A DNA stretch of 8,344 nucleotides from CAYHWW01 sp964360145. Lineage in GTDB: Bacteria; Bdellovibrionota; UBA1018; CAYHWW01. The stretch spans positions 1-8,344 of the forward strand of contig CAYHWW010000149.1 of the NCBI GenBank assembly GCA_964360145.1. Direction: 5' to 3'. The notes beneath the pieces are model-generated. The model was not told the origin of the DNA. It made no database searches and worked only from the letters and a program-made list of their open reading frames with translations. The position numbers and the translations under genes were made by a program. Positions 1 through 7,558 of the stretch are shown piece after piece (the first letter of the stretch is position 1; each line of letters begins with the position of its first letter).

Positions 1-290
1 GCGAGGCGCGTGCCCTGCGCGAGCAGCGGGTGGATGGCCAGCAACTGCTCGATGTGACGCAGTCGGCGCTTGCGGCCGACGGCGCACGGCTGCTGGATAC
101 CGGCGAGCGTGCGGCCATCGAGCAAGCCATGGAGACCTTACGCGCCGCACTCGCCGGCTCCGAACGCATTGCCCTGCGCGCCGCCACCGAGGCGCTCAAT
201 CGCGTCAGCATCGAGTTTGCCGCGCGGCGCATGAACAGCGCGGTACGTGAAGCGCTCACCGGCCACAAGCTCGCCGAACTGGAGATCTGA
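1..290 (+). CDS. hscA: HscA, Fe-S assembly Hsp70 chaperone, C-terminal end only (5' partial)
   Basis: The frame is open from the left window edge (first full codon at base 3) to a TGA at 288-290, giving about 95 residues. They correspond to the helical lid at the end of the substrate-binding domain of HscA. The last residues, with FAARRMNSAVREALTGH, match the conserved HscA tail closely (E. coli has FAARRMDQSVRRALKGH). HscA is a cytosolic Hsp70 which, with the J-protein HscB, uses ATP to help release Fe-S clusters from the scaffold IscU. The ATPase domain lies outside the window. The direct neighbour fdx, one base downstream, is the usual partner in the isc operon and supports the call. Nothing suggests truncation other than the window edge. 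Confidence 0.93.
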   Translation, partial: EARALREQRVDGQQLLDVTQSALAADGARLLDTGERAAIEQAMETLRAALAGSERIALRAATEALNRVSIEFAARRMNSAVREALTGHKLAELEI

Positions 291-291
291 G

Positions 292-633
292 ATGCCGACC
301 GTCACGGTGCTGCCGCACGAGAGTCTCTGTCCCACGGGCGCGACATTCACCGCCGCCGCCGGCGCACGCCTGTGCGATGCACTACAGGAAAACGGTGTTG
401 CCCTCGAACATGCCTGCGAAAAGGCCTGTGTCTGCACAACCTGCCACGTGGTTGTGCGCAGCGGATTCGACTCGTTGCGTCCGGCGAGCGACGACGAGGA
501 AGACCAGCTCGGCAAGGCCTGGGGACTGGAATCCATCTCGCGCCTGAGCTGCCAAGTGCGCATCGGCCAGCACGACCTGACGCTCGAGATTCCGCGCTAT
601 ACCCTAAACCTCGCCAGCGAGGTTCATGCATAG
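292..633 (+). CDS. fdx: ISC-type [2Fe-2S] ferredoxin
   Basis: This 113-residue protein is the adrenodoxin-like ferredoxin of the ISC pathway, which supplies electrons for Fe-S cluster assembly in the cytosol. The four cluster ligands are visible as C42, C48 and C51 in the loop ACEKACVCTTCH, plus C87 in RLSCQ. The motifs AWGLES before the last ligand and EIPRYT near the C-terminus are typical of isc Fdx, and the length is close to the E. coli protein (111). C46 is an additional cysteine in the loop at a position also occupied in E. coli Fdx. The ATG at 292 is chosen because GGAG lies at 281-284, seven bases upstream, and the protein then starts MPTVTVLPH like the family; an in-frame ATG at 247 would overlap hscA by 44 bases. 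It follows the hscA stop by one base and is surely cotranscribed. The usual next gene, iscX, is absent here. Confidence 0.96.
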   Translation: MPTVTVLPHESLCPTGATFTAAAGARLCDALQENGVALEHACEKACVCTTCHVVVRSGFDSLRPASDDEEDQLGKAWGLESISRLSCQVRIGQHDLTLEIPRYTLNLASEVHA

Positions 634-667
634 GGCGCGGCTCCATGAAATGAACCGGCATCGCGGT

Positions 668-752
668 GAGGATAACCGTATAGCCAAGAGCGTTTTGATG
701 CTTGTGGATCAAAATCACGCTTGCCGCCGTATTCCTCCAATTTGCTCTTCGA
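668..752 (-). pseudogene. Possible relic of a LigD-type 3'-phosphoesterase N-terminus
   Basis: On the minus strand, bases 752-711 read SKSKLEEYGGKRDF. This fits the L-x-x-Y-x-x-K-R-D-F pattern that opens the 3'-phosphoesterase (PE) domain of DNA ligase D and its stand-alone relatives. A one-base frame shift at about 715 then gives ILIHKHQNALGYTVIL. That loosely resembles the next conserved block of the family (F-V-I-Q-K-H-x-A-x-x-L-H-Y-D), with one residue missing and the catalytic region not preserved. There is no clear start codon, and the frame runs off into unrelated sequence, so it cannot be a working gene. It lies directly downstream of jetD, in the same orientation, in the gap before fdx. 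Family matching is from memory and the match is short, so chance similarity is a real alternative. Confidence 0.3.
693..714. repeat. 7-bp perfect inverted repeat between convergent genes
   Basis: TTTTGAT at 693-699 and ATCAAAA at 708-714 are exact inverted copies around an 8-base loop. The element sits between the ends of fdx (plus) and jetD (minus), where a two-way transcription terminator would be expected. However, the stem is AT-rich and no T-run follows it on either strand, so it is a poor intrinsic terminator. It also lies inside the putative LigD-like relic and may be accidental. Confidence 0.3.
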
Positions 753-772
753 ATCGCCTTCTTTTATCTGGT

Positions 773-1951
773 TCAAATTGAACGCCGCAACCATCCGTAA
801 CCGATGCGTTCCTGTTCGAGCCGTACCCGCTCCCCTATGCGGTTGAGTTTGAGGTCCTCGAACAAGCCCCGCTCCGAAGCAGTCAATCGCTGAAGCTCGC
901 CATTGAATCGGCCATTGGCCGTCTCCTGCCCCCAAAGGGCGCGGTGGGCCATGAGAGTCTCGCGATCCATCAGAAAGGACTGGACTTGCGGAAAATTGGC
1001 ACGCAACCGATCTAAGATCGCGAAACCATGGGTGTCGATGTCGCCCCAATACCAGACCGGGATTTCGCGCAACCAGCCTATCTCCGACAGTCGTTCCAAG
1101 CCGTATCCCAGGCCGAACAGGACGATCGCACCGGGTACATCGGGAAAAGACAGACCGTTAATCTTGTTCTCGGTAATGAAGATGCGCTGCACGGGCCACG
1201 TAAGGCGAGCAAACTGCTCCGGCGGCACGGACACGTCGGCCAGCCCCTGGATGTGTAAGGCCGGGTCGAGGATGCGAAAACGGATCAGTGACGCCTCCAT
1301 CTTATATCCATAGCGCTGCTCGAAATTCCGCACACCGGACGCCTCCCGATCGACCGCGGTTTCGGGCAGCACCCGGTCGAGCAGCTCCGCAAGCAGCGCC
1401 TTGCGCCCCTCTATGAATTTTGTGTCCACATCCCGGATATCAAGTTGTCTCAGATAAAGGCCGGGGCGTGGATTGGTGCAGAAATAATCCAGCACCGTCA
1501 GTATCCGCGCCCAATCCTCGGCATGTTCCAAAGCGATAAGGGGCCTGCGGACAAGCCACTCGCGCAGAGCGGGAAAGCGAGCCAAAGTCGTCTCGGCAAT
1601 CTCGGCGAACCGCGCAACCTCGCGTACCCGGCCGATGAGACGCAGGGCATCGTCTTCGCTCGGAATGATCACTGCCTGCGGCGAGACGTTACGTCCATGG
1701 ACACGGTGGCGGGTCTCCTGCCACTTGATGGCGTAACCGAAGCCGCGTCGCTCCCGGCTTTCTTCCGTCAGCATCTGCACCCAGCGGCGCACGTCATTGA
1801 AGTGTTCCGTAACGTCCCGCGCGCCCGGCTTGACGAGCTTGAGCCGCAACGGAAACAACGTCTCGCCGCTGATGTGCGCGGCGAGGACATCGCCACGATC
1901 CCAGCGTCGCTGTACCTGTTCCTTCAACTGCGCAGGCGTGGTCCATTTCAC
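773..1951 (-). CDS. jetD: JetD, Wadjet type I Toprim nuclease subunit (DUF3322/DUF2220)
   Basis: This 392-residue protein is the nuclease of a type I Wadjet system, which cleaves circular plasmid DNA once the JetABC complex has stalled on it. The N-terminal part (about 1-190) matches the DUF3322 arm region. The C-terminal part (about 205-390) is the DUF2220 Toprim domain. Its metal-binding residues are visible: E261 in FITENKING and D304/D306 in YWGDIDTHGF. The tail RVRLEQERIGYGWL is also characteristic of the family. Length is normal and no key residue is missing, so the enzyme should be active. The start is a GTG that overlaps the jetC stop (GTGA), with GGAG at 1961-1964 nine bases upstream inside jetC, which implies translational coupling. 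It is the last gene of the jet operon and converges on fdx across a 139-base gap. Confidence 0.95.
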   Translation of the reverse strand: MKWTTPAQLKEQVQRRWDRGDVLAAHISGETLFPLRLKLVKPGARDVTEHFNDVRRWVQMLTEESRERRGFGYAIKWQETRHRVHGRNVSPQAVIIPSEDDALRLIGRVREVARFAEIAETTLARFPALREWLVRRPLIALEHAEDWARILTVLDYFCTNPRPGLYLRQLDIRDVDTKFIEGRKALLAELLDRVLPETAVDREASGVRNFEQRYGYKMEASLIRFRILDPALHIQGLADVSVPPEQFARLTWPVQRIFITENKINGLSFPDVPGAIVLFGLGYGLERLSEIGWLREIPVWYWGDIDTHGFAILDRLRANFPQVQSFLMDRETLMAHRALWGQETANGRFNGELQRLTASERGLFEDLKLNRIGERVRLEQERIGYGWLRRSI

Positions 1952-4900
1952 CGGGGGACGCTCCGCGCCATCTTCTCCGCCCGGTACTCTTCGATGGTGA
2001 GGTTGCGCAACAGGGACTGGCGACCATCCGGGTTATGTACAAAGCCCACGCTTGCCACGAATGGCTCGATGATGTGGATCTTTTGCAAAGGTGTCACGAT
2101 CAACAATTGCAGGCCGAGCTGGCGAAACAGCTCGAGACCGTAACGCGCCGATTCGTCCGAGGCGCGACCGAAGGCTTCGTCGATGACAACAAAACGGAAG
2201 GTGCGCGGGCGCTGCTCGCCCCAGGCCAGACCAAATTGGTAGGCGAGACTCGCCGCCAGCACCGTGTAGGCGAGCTTTTCCTTTTGCCCCCCGGACTTGC
2301 CGCCAGAGTCGGAATAGTGCTCATGCTCGGCATCGTCCTCCCGCCAGCGCTCGGAAGCGGAAAACACGAACCAGTGGCGAACGTCGGACACCCGGCGCGT
2401 CCAGTTCCGGTCCAGCTCCGTGCTGCCCTCCCGTCCCTTGAACCGCTCGATGATCGCCTTGACCTCGAGGAACTTCGTCTCGGTATATTGCTCGTCCTCC
2501 GAACCGGTCAGCGCCCCTTCGGTGCAGGCGCGCAACGCCTGCTGGAAGTCGCGGATGTCATTATCTGGCGCGGGTTCCGCGAGCAGCGCGATGTAGCGGC
2601 CGGAGTTGTAGTCGATAGCGCGCAGCGAGCGGTTGATGGTATCGATGCGCTCCCGGATCGCCTCGCGTTCGCGATGGAGCTGGGCCTGGAAGTTTGCAAC
2701 CTCGCGAATGGTATTCTCGTTGAGTAGTTGCTTGAAACGCGCATCGAAGCGCGGCAAATCGTCGGTCTGGAGCTGCGCGAGCATCTGCCGGTAAGCACCA
2801 GCGGATTCGATGGCAACGTCTACCTCAAGGGTCTCGGGCGGGTAGTCGCTCTTGTAGCCACGCATCGCGTCAATGATCCTGTCGCGCAAACGCGCGATCT
2901 TTTCATCCACGGCGTCGATCTTTTTCTTCTGGAGCCACTCGCGCATGTCGGTCTGGCGGTTGTCGCAGGATTCCACGGTGAGCTGCTGCTCGCCCAAGGC
3001 TTCGGATCGCATCGCATCGAGTTTCAGGAAGGTACGGGCCGCCTCTTCGGGAGGCAGGGCCGCGAGAATCTCATTGGCCTCGTTTAGCAGTCGAATTGCC
3101 TCCTCATGCTTGTTCCGGGTTACCGCATCGTCCCGTTCGGTCTCCTTCAGTGCATTTTCGGATTCAGCAAGTGTTTTTTCCACCTCCGCAAGCTGGTGTT
3201 CGAGAGTACGCAGGATGTCGGATTCGCGTTCGAGCCGCTCCCGGTCCTGTTCCAGGCGCTCGATTTCGAGCGCCAGCGGCCGCCAATCGATTTCGCGAAA
3301 GTCCGTGAACATCTCAAGCTGGCTTGCCTGACGCAGACGGTCGTCGAGTCGCTGGCGGTTCTGCTGAAGCTGGGTGATACCTGCGGCCATTGCCTGCATG
3401 CGGGTAGCGAGATCCCCCGCCTTCTTTTCCAGGGCCGCAATCTTGGCCGTGTTGGACCAGCCCAGGATATAGCGGCCACGGTCGTCGAGGCGATGGCGGT
3501 CGTCCTTCTCGTGTCGCTCGCCACCGCCCTTGATCTGACCGGCGCGGGTGACGGCCTGTCTTTCGCGCCGGAACTGTTCGAGGCTGTCGCAGCAGGCGTA
3601 GTCGAAGCGGCGTGCCAGTTCGGCCTCCAGCCAGAGATAGAAAGGCGAGTCCGGCTTGATGGCGAGCTTGCGCACAAGCGAGCATGGATTCAGGGAGGAA
3701 GAGGCGACAGCCTGCGGCTCCCGCACCCGATAATAGACAAGCCTTCCGCGCAGGTGCGTACGATCCACCCAAGCGGCCACCGCTGCATAATGGTCTTCCG
3801 GCACAAGTAGTGAGAGACCAAAGTTGCGTAGCAGCCGCTCGCCCGCGCCTTCCCAGTCCTGCTCGTCTTCGCGCACTTTCAGCAGCTCACCCGCGAATGG
3901 CAGATCGTCGGCGTCGAGATTCAACTCCGTGCACAAACGTTCGCGGATAACAACTACGTCGGAGTCAAGATTGGATCGCCGCTGCCGCAGGGAGGCGATC
4001 TCTTCTTCCACTTTGTCACGATCGCGCTTGAATTGGCGGAACTCTACTTCCTTCTCGGTATGCTCGTTCTCCGTCCGCACCTTATCGGACTGCATCGCCT
4101 CATGCCCGGTCTGTAGCAAGTGGCGATTGGCGAGGAAGGTCTCAGCATCCTGCGCATCGGGCAGAGCGAGGGCGCGGGCGAGTTCACCGTATTTCGCGGC
4201 GCGTTCCATGCGCCGGGCCTTGTCTTCCTGTTTTCCTGCGATCTCGGTTTTCAAGCGCTCAATGCGGTCGCCGCCATTCTCGATAATGGCCTGCCTGATC
4301 CCGTCGCGCTGTGTTTGCTCCTCGCGTCGGCGTTCTGTGAGCGCGGCGATTCGTCCGGCAAGCAGATCCAGCGCCGCCCTCAGGTTCTCGCGGCGCTTGT
4401 CCAGCAATTCGCCTTTGAGCCTGGCGAACCAGGGTTTGAGTGCATCCCGGCAGGCGCGCAATTCCCCGGCTTGCCCGGATAGCTCGGCGTGCCGGTCGCA
4501 ATCGGCCACGAGCGGTGCGAGCCGCTCGATCTGGACCTTTGCCTTGAGGATCGCCTCATGCGCCCGATTGAGATCGTCGAAGTGACCGACAAGCGCCGCG
4601 ATGCGGTCCTCCACCGGGGACGGCTCCAGCATATGACTACGCACAAAATCGGTGAGGTTTTCGACCTTCTTCATCGAAACCGTCTGGCTGAACAACTCCA
4701 TTGCCTGTTCGTTGTCGATGCCGAACCGGCGGCGAAAGGCCGCGCCATAGGGCGGAAAGCTGTCGTGCACCTCGGTCGAATTCAGGCGGCGCAACCGTTT
4801 CTTGAGTTCGCTCGTATCCGAACCGAAACCGGAGAAGTGCTCGGCGATGGACAGCGGCGCGTCCGCGACTGTATAGAAACGGGCTGGCTGGCCGTCGCCG

Positions 4901-5337
4901 TCCTTGATCCAGAACACCTGGGCGAGCGTGACATGCTGGTCGAACGCCGCGTTGTGGAAGTGGCCGAGGATGACCGAATAGCTATTGTGATCGCGCAGCC
5001 CGACCGGCCGAGCCGCAAGGCCGGTCTCGGAACGCTCCGTCTTGTAGTGGCCGAGCACATATGACTTGAGGGTACGTTCCTTGGTCTCCGCACCGGCCGC
5101 TTTGTTGTAGGTAATTCTGTTCGCGGGAACGAGCAGGGTGGTGATGGCGTCGACCAGAGTGGATTTGCCCGAACCGATGTCGCCGGTCAACAGAGTGTTG
5201 TCCCCGTTGGGCCGCAGACTCCAAACCTTATTATGGAATGTGCCCCAATTGTAAACCTCGAATCGGTGCAGCCGAAAACCGGCGCACCCGGTAGAAGCGA
5301 CAAGGTCGGCGGATACAGCACTTACCGCTTCTATCAT
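1948..5337 (-). CDS. jetC: JetC, Wadjet type I SMC-like ATPase (MukB/SbcC-like)
   Basis: This 1129-residue SMC-family ATPase is the motor of the Wadjet complex; pairs of JetC extrude DNA loops by ATP hydrolysis. The N-terminal head (about 1-260) holds the Walker A motif G52-DIGSG-K58-ST. Coiled coil runs from about 260 to 460, a hinge-like globular part from about 470 to 630 (with the block GERHEKDDRHRLDDRGRY near 607-623), and a second coiled coil to about 980. The C-terminal head has the ABC signature DSGGKSGGQKEKLA (about 1010-1023) and Walker B FVVIDE (1049-1054) followed by the D-loop GRASDES. All ATPase motifs are intact. The ATG at 5337 is chosen because it overlaps the jetB stop as ATGA; an in-frame GTG at 5400 would add 21 residues buried in jetB. 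The downstream end overlaps jetD by 4 bases. MksB or EptC-like naming is possible for more distant homologues, but the partner set fits type I Wadjet. Confidence 0.96.
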   Translation of the reverse strand: MIEAVSAVSADLVASTGCAGFRLHRFEVYNWGTFHNKVWSLRPNGDNTLLTGDIGSGKSTLVDAITTLLVPANRITYNKAAGAETKERTLKSYVLGHYKTERSETGLAARPVGLRDHNSYSVILGHFHNAAFDQHVTLAQVFWIKDGDGQPARFYTVADAPLSIAEHFSGFGSDTSELKKRLRRLNSTEVHDSFPPYGAAFRRRFGIDNEQAMELFSQTVSMKKVENLTDFVRSHMLEPSPVEDRIAALVGHFDDLNRAHEAILKAKVQIERLAPLVADCDRHAELSGQAGELRACRDALKPWFARLKGELLDKRRENLRAALDLLAGRIAALTERRREEQTQRDGIRQAIIENGGDRIERLKTEIAGKQEDKARRMERAAKYGELARALALPDAQDAETFLANRHLLQTGHEAMQSDKVRTENEHTEKEVEFRQFKRDRDKVEEEIASLRQRRSNLDSDVVVIRERLCTELNLDADDLPFAGELLKVREDEQDWEGAGERLLRNFGLSLLVPEDHYAAVAAWVDRTHLRGRLVYYRVREPQAVASSSLNPCSLVRKLAIKPDSPFYLWLEAELARRFDYACCDSLEQFRRERQAVTRAGQIKGGGERHEKDDRHRLDDRGRYILGWSNTAKIAALEKKAGDLATRMQAMAAGITQLQQNRQRLDDRLRQASQLEMFTDFREIDWRPLALEIERLEQDRERLERESDILRTLEHQLAEVEKTLAESENALKETERDDAVTRNKHEEAIRLLNEANEILAALPPEEAARTFLKLDAMRSEALGEQQLTVESCDNRQTDMREWLQKKKIDAVDEKIARLRDRIIDAMRGYKSDYPPETLEVDVAIESAGAYRQMLAQLQTDDLPRFDARFKQLLNENTIREVANFQAQLHREREAIRERIDTINRSLRAIDYNSGRYIALLAEPAPDNDIRDFQQALRACTEGALTGSEDEQYTETKFLEVKAIIERFKGREGSTELDRNWTRRVSDVRHWFVFSASERWREDDAEHEHYSDSGGKSGGQKEKLAYTVLAASLAYQFGLAWGEQRPRTFRFVVIDEAFGRASDESARYGLELFRQLGLQLLIVTPLQKIHIIEPFVASVGFVHNPDGRQSLLRNLTIEEYRAEKMARSVPR

Positions 5338-5927
5338 GGCTCCATCCCGACAATATGGTCGCGATAGTTCTTGAGGCGCTGATCGAAGTCGGCCAACCAT
5401 TGGGCGTCGACGAAGGCCTTGAGAATACGCAGGACTTCAAACTGCTGGTCCTGAGAGCGCAACCGGCGGAGAAAGCCGAGCTCGATGAGCCTGTTGATGT
5501 GGCTATCGATACGATCGAGGAGTCTCGCTTCGTTAGCTGTATCGGGCAGGAACACACGCACCAGATCGACGATCTGCTCGCGCGTGAGGATGAGGCGCGT
5601 CTCGCCGGCGGCGGCATCGAATTCAGCAAGCTTCTTGCGCAACAGCGCGAGCAGCAGGCTCACGGGATAACTCAACGGACGACGCTGCACAAGCCGCGGC
5701 AACGCTGTTTCTTCCTCTGCAGTATGCCGCTGGCGCAAATAGGCATACCCTTCCGCTTCGTCCAATATCAGCTCCAGTCCGAACAGCGCGATCTGGTCAC
5801 GTACCCGCGCCTGGAGGGCGAGGAAATCCTGCCAAAGCGTCAGGTTGTCGTCCTGGTACAGTACGCCCTTGAACAGCGCAATAAGCACCGCGGAGATCTG
5901 TGGCTGCTTTGTTTCGTTGCTGTTCAT
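5334..5927 (-). CDS. jetB: JetB, Wadjet type I KITE subunit (DUF4194, MukE-like)
   Basis: This 197-residue DUF4194 protein is the KITE-type (tandem winged-helix, MukE-like) subunit that binds the kleisin JetA and the JetC heads. Recognisable family blocks are ALFKGVLYQDDNLTLWQDFL (about 17-36), LELILDEAEGYAYLR (51-65) and the highly conserved RRPLSYPVSLLLALLRKKL (82-100). The region after about 115, including INRLIELGFLRRL (144-156), looks like a winged helix. The ATG at 5927 lies 17 bases after the jetA stop and gives the normal length. The frame stays open further upstream (to an ATG at 6206), but that extension lies within jetA and is not family sequence. No strong ribosome binding site is seen beyond a weak GGA about ten bases upstream, so reinitiation after jetA is likely. 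The stop overlaps the jetC start (ATGA). Confidence 0.94.
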   Translation of the reverse strand: MNSNETKQPQISAVLIALFKGVLYQDDNLTLWQDFLALQARVRDQIALFGLELILDEAEGYAYLRQRHTAEEETALPRLVQRRPLSYPVSLLLALLRKKLAEFDAAAGETRLILTREQIVDLVRVFLPDTANEARLLDRIDSHINRLIELGFLRRLRSQDQQFEVLRILKAFVDAQWLADFDQRLKNYRDHIVGMEP

Positions 5928-5943
5928 GTGCACGTATCCGGAT

Positions 5944-7401
5944 TCAGCGACTGAAGATAACCATGGGCAGACTTGCGCGAAGGTCAAGACCCCGGGCATC
6001 GGTCCAGGCAACGGTTTGCGTGTGTGCATCATCGATGAGCGCCCTCTCATCCTCGGCCGCGAGACTGAGATAAGCAACCAGTTCTGCCAGACCCTGCTCC
6101 AACGGATATTCATCGAGCAACGTGGTAAGGGCAATCTGGTCGCGGGTCTGCAAGGCACGGCGGATGCGCGCCCGCAGTGCGGCCTTGTCCACGTAAACTT
6201 GTTCAAACAAGGCGTCCGAGCCCGCTGCTTCGTCTTGTGCCTCGGTTACATTCTGTGCAAACCGGGCTTTCAGCGGCGGGGTGAATAGCGGGCGGTCCAT
6301 CACAAGATCGATCGATGGCGCCGTGTCGTCCAGATGCGTGAAGTCTCCATCGGGGGCATGATTGCGCACGGCCAGTGCCTGTTGCTCGATATCACGCAGG
6401 ATGTCCATGATTCGCCGGTTTTCGAACCACGCCTTATCGTCAAGGTATTTGCGCAACTGCCCGGAGAGGCGCGCCACGGTGCGCTGGGTCGCCTCGCCCG
6501 CCTCAAGCCAGTCGTAGTGCACGCGCAACAGGCGACGATCAGGTTGTGTCTCGACAATGGCTTCAAGAGACATGATCCGCCGAAGCAGCATGGACAACTC
6601 CTCCTGGCGCGCCGGCGACATCAGAAAATCCCAAAAAGCGCGAAAACTCATGCCCTGGTCGGAGCCGGCGATGACATCGCGTTCGCCGAAGATGCTCTCC
6701 AGCAACTCGCCCTTGCCGCCTTCCCACATAGCAATGCGCTCGCGTACACCCCGATCGAGGTTACGGAAATTCTGTTCGACCTGGCGGAAGTCGGCAAGCA
6801 GTGCCCGGGCGGTCTGCTCCATCTGCTGGAAACGCTCTTTGATCTGGGTAGGGTCCATGAGATCCAACGATCCTTCACGGATGCGTGCGATCTCGGCATC
6901 AAGCTCGGCGCGGCGCCTTTCCAGCTCCGCGATGCGGACAGCAGGGTCGGTTTCCGATCCCTGCACCATCTGCCGTAACAACTCGAAAACTGTCTTGAGA
7001 CGCGACTCAGTTCCAACGAACTGTTTCTGCTCCAACCCGTGAAGCCACGCTATGGCCACCTCGGTCGATGCGGTGAGGTCGAAATGCGGCTCATCGCCAC
7101 CTTCCGGGTAAAACTTTCGTAACCAACCCTTGCTATCGTCGGCCCAGTCGTTGAGGTAATCACCAGCGCGCCTGGGAAATATCGCATCGCCAAACCGTGC
7201 GCGGAGGTCGTAAAGAAAATCCTCCAGTTGTGTGGCCAACTGCGACTGCGCCAGCGCGCGGACGTTTGTTTTTGTGAATGCACGATGCAGAAATGCAACG
7301 ATGAACGGCGCGCTCTCGGCCGTAAGCAATCGCCACGCAGGGTGGCGATGACGAAGACTAGTCAACTCGTGATAATCCAAGGCCGCCTCGCTGCCACACA
7401 T
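5944..7401 (-). CDS. jetA: JetA, Wadjet type I kleisin subunit (DUF3375, MukF-like)
   Basis: This 485-residue DUF3375 protein is the kleisin subunit, equivalent to MukF, that bridges the JetC heads and carries JetB. The family opening DYHELTSLRHRHPAWRLL is at 9-26 and is followed by a mostly helical N-terminal domain. The diagnostic block QFVGTESRLKTVFELLRQM is at 127-145, a coiled coil runs from about 155 to 215, and the conserved GKGELLESIFGERDVI block is at 229-244. The rest is a helical and kleisin C-terminal part that ends on the JetC-binding region. The ATG at 7401 is preferred because the family begins just before this block. A GTG at 7470 is in frame and has an AGGA five bases upstream, but would add 23 residues (with SSNFAGTFVSPDVSVF) that do not look like the family. 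The start at 7401 has no obvious Shine-Dalgarno, so the choice stays open. It is the first gene of the jet operon. Confidence 0.93.
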   Translation of the reverse strand: MCGSEAALDYHELTSLRHRHPAWRLLTAESAPFIVAFLHRAFTKTNVRALAQSQLATQLEDFLYDLRARFGDAIFPRRAGDYLNDWADDSKGWLRKFYPEGGDEPHFDLTASTEVAIAWLHGLEQKQFVGTESRLKTVFELLRQMVQGSETDPAVRIAELERRRAELDAEIARIREGSLDLMDPTQIKERFQQMEQTARALLADFRQVEQNFRNLDRGVRERIAMWEGGKGELLESIFGERDVIAGSDQGMSFRAFWDFLMSPARQEELSMLLRRIMSLEAIVETQPDRRLLRVHYDWLEAGEATQRTVARLSGQLRKYLDDKAWFENRRIMDILRDIEQQALAVRNHAPDGDFTHLDDTAPSIDLVMDRPLFTPPLKARFAQNVTEAQDEAAGSDALFEQVYVDKAALRARIRRALQTRDQIALTTLLDEYPLEQGLAELVAYLSLAAEDERALIDDAHTQTVAWTDARGLDLRASLPMVIFSR

Positions 7402-7454
7402 GCGAACAGGAAACACCGAAACATCGGGGGAAACAAATGTACCCGCGAAGTTGG

Positions 7455-7460
7455 ATGATA
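7455..7460 (-). promoter_or_regulatory. Candidate -10 element for the jet operon
   Basis: The minus strand reads TATCAT here, one mismatch from TATAAT, about 54 bases upstream of the preferred jetA ATG. No good -35 hexamer is found at the normal spacing (AGATCA at 7483-7478), so a promoter would be weak or need an activator. If the GTG at 7470 were the true start this element would lie inside the gene and could not be its promoter. Confidence 0.25.
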
Positions 7461-7472
7461 GAACCCACACGC

Positions 7473-7495
7473 CATCCTGATCTTCATTCAGGATG
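7473..7495. promoter_or_regulatory. 8-bp perfect palindrome upstream of jetA, candidate operator or leader hairpin
   Basis: CATCCTGA (7473-7480) and TCAGGATG (7488-7495) are exact inverted copies separated by seven bases. The element is 72 bases upstream of the preferred jetA ATG and only two bases upstream of the alternative GTG at 7470. With the candidate -10 at 7455-7460 it would cover the -35 region, a typical place for a repressor or activator site. In RNA it could instead form a hairpin that hides the AGGA in front of the GTG. Both roles are inferred; only the symmetry is seen directly. Confidence 0.45.
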
Positions 7496-7558
7496 TTGCC
7501 TCGATCAGCCGTTTTTGCATACTGCTGCCCTGTGGCTTGCGCCGTATCCGCCCTCCCC

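Noticed and set aside
138..718. Minus-strand open frames opposite hscA and fdx.
   Set aside because: They are antisense to clear housekeeping genes and show no family features.
1445..4585. Several plus-strand open frames of 230-250 codons opposite jetC and jetD (for example 1445-2143, 2035-2727, 3106-3810, 3824-4585).
   Set aside because: They lie wholly antisense to well-supported genes with intact motifs. They show low-complexity Ser/Arg-rich or featureless sequence and no family resemblance, as expected of mirror frames in GC-rich DNA.
5928..6206. An N-terminal extension of JetB from an ATG at 6206.
   Set aside because: It lies inside the jetA coding sequence in another frame and adds about 93 residues not found in DUF4194 proteins. 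The ATG at 5927 gives the normal length.
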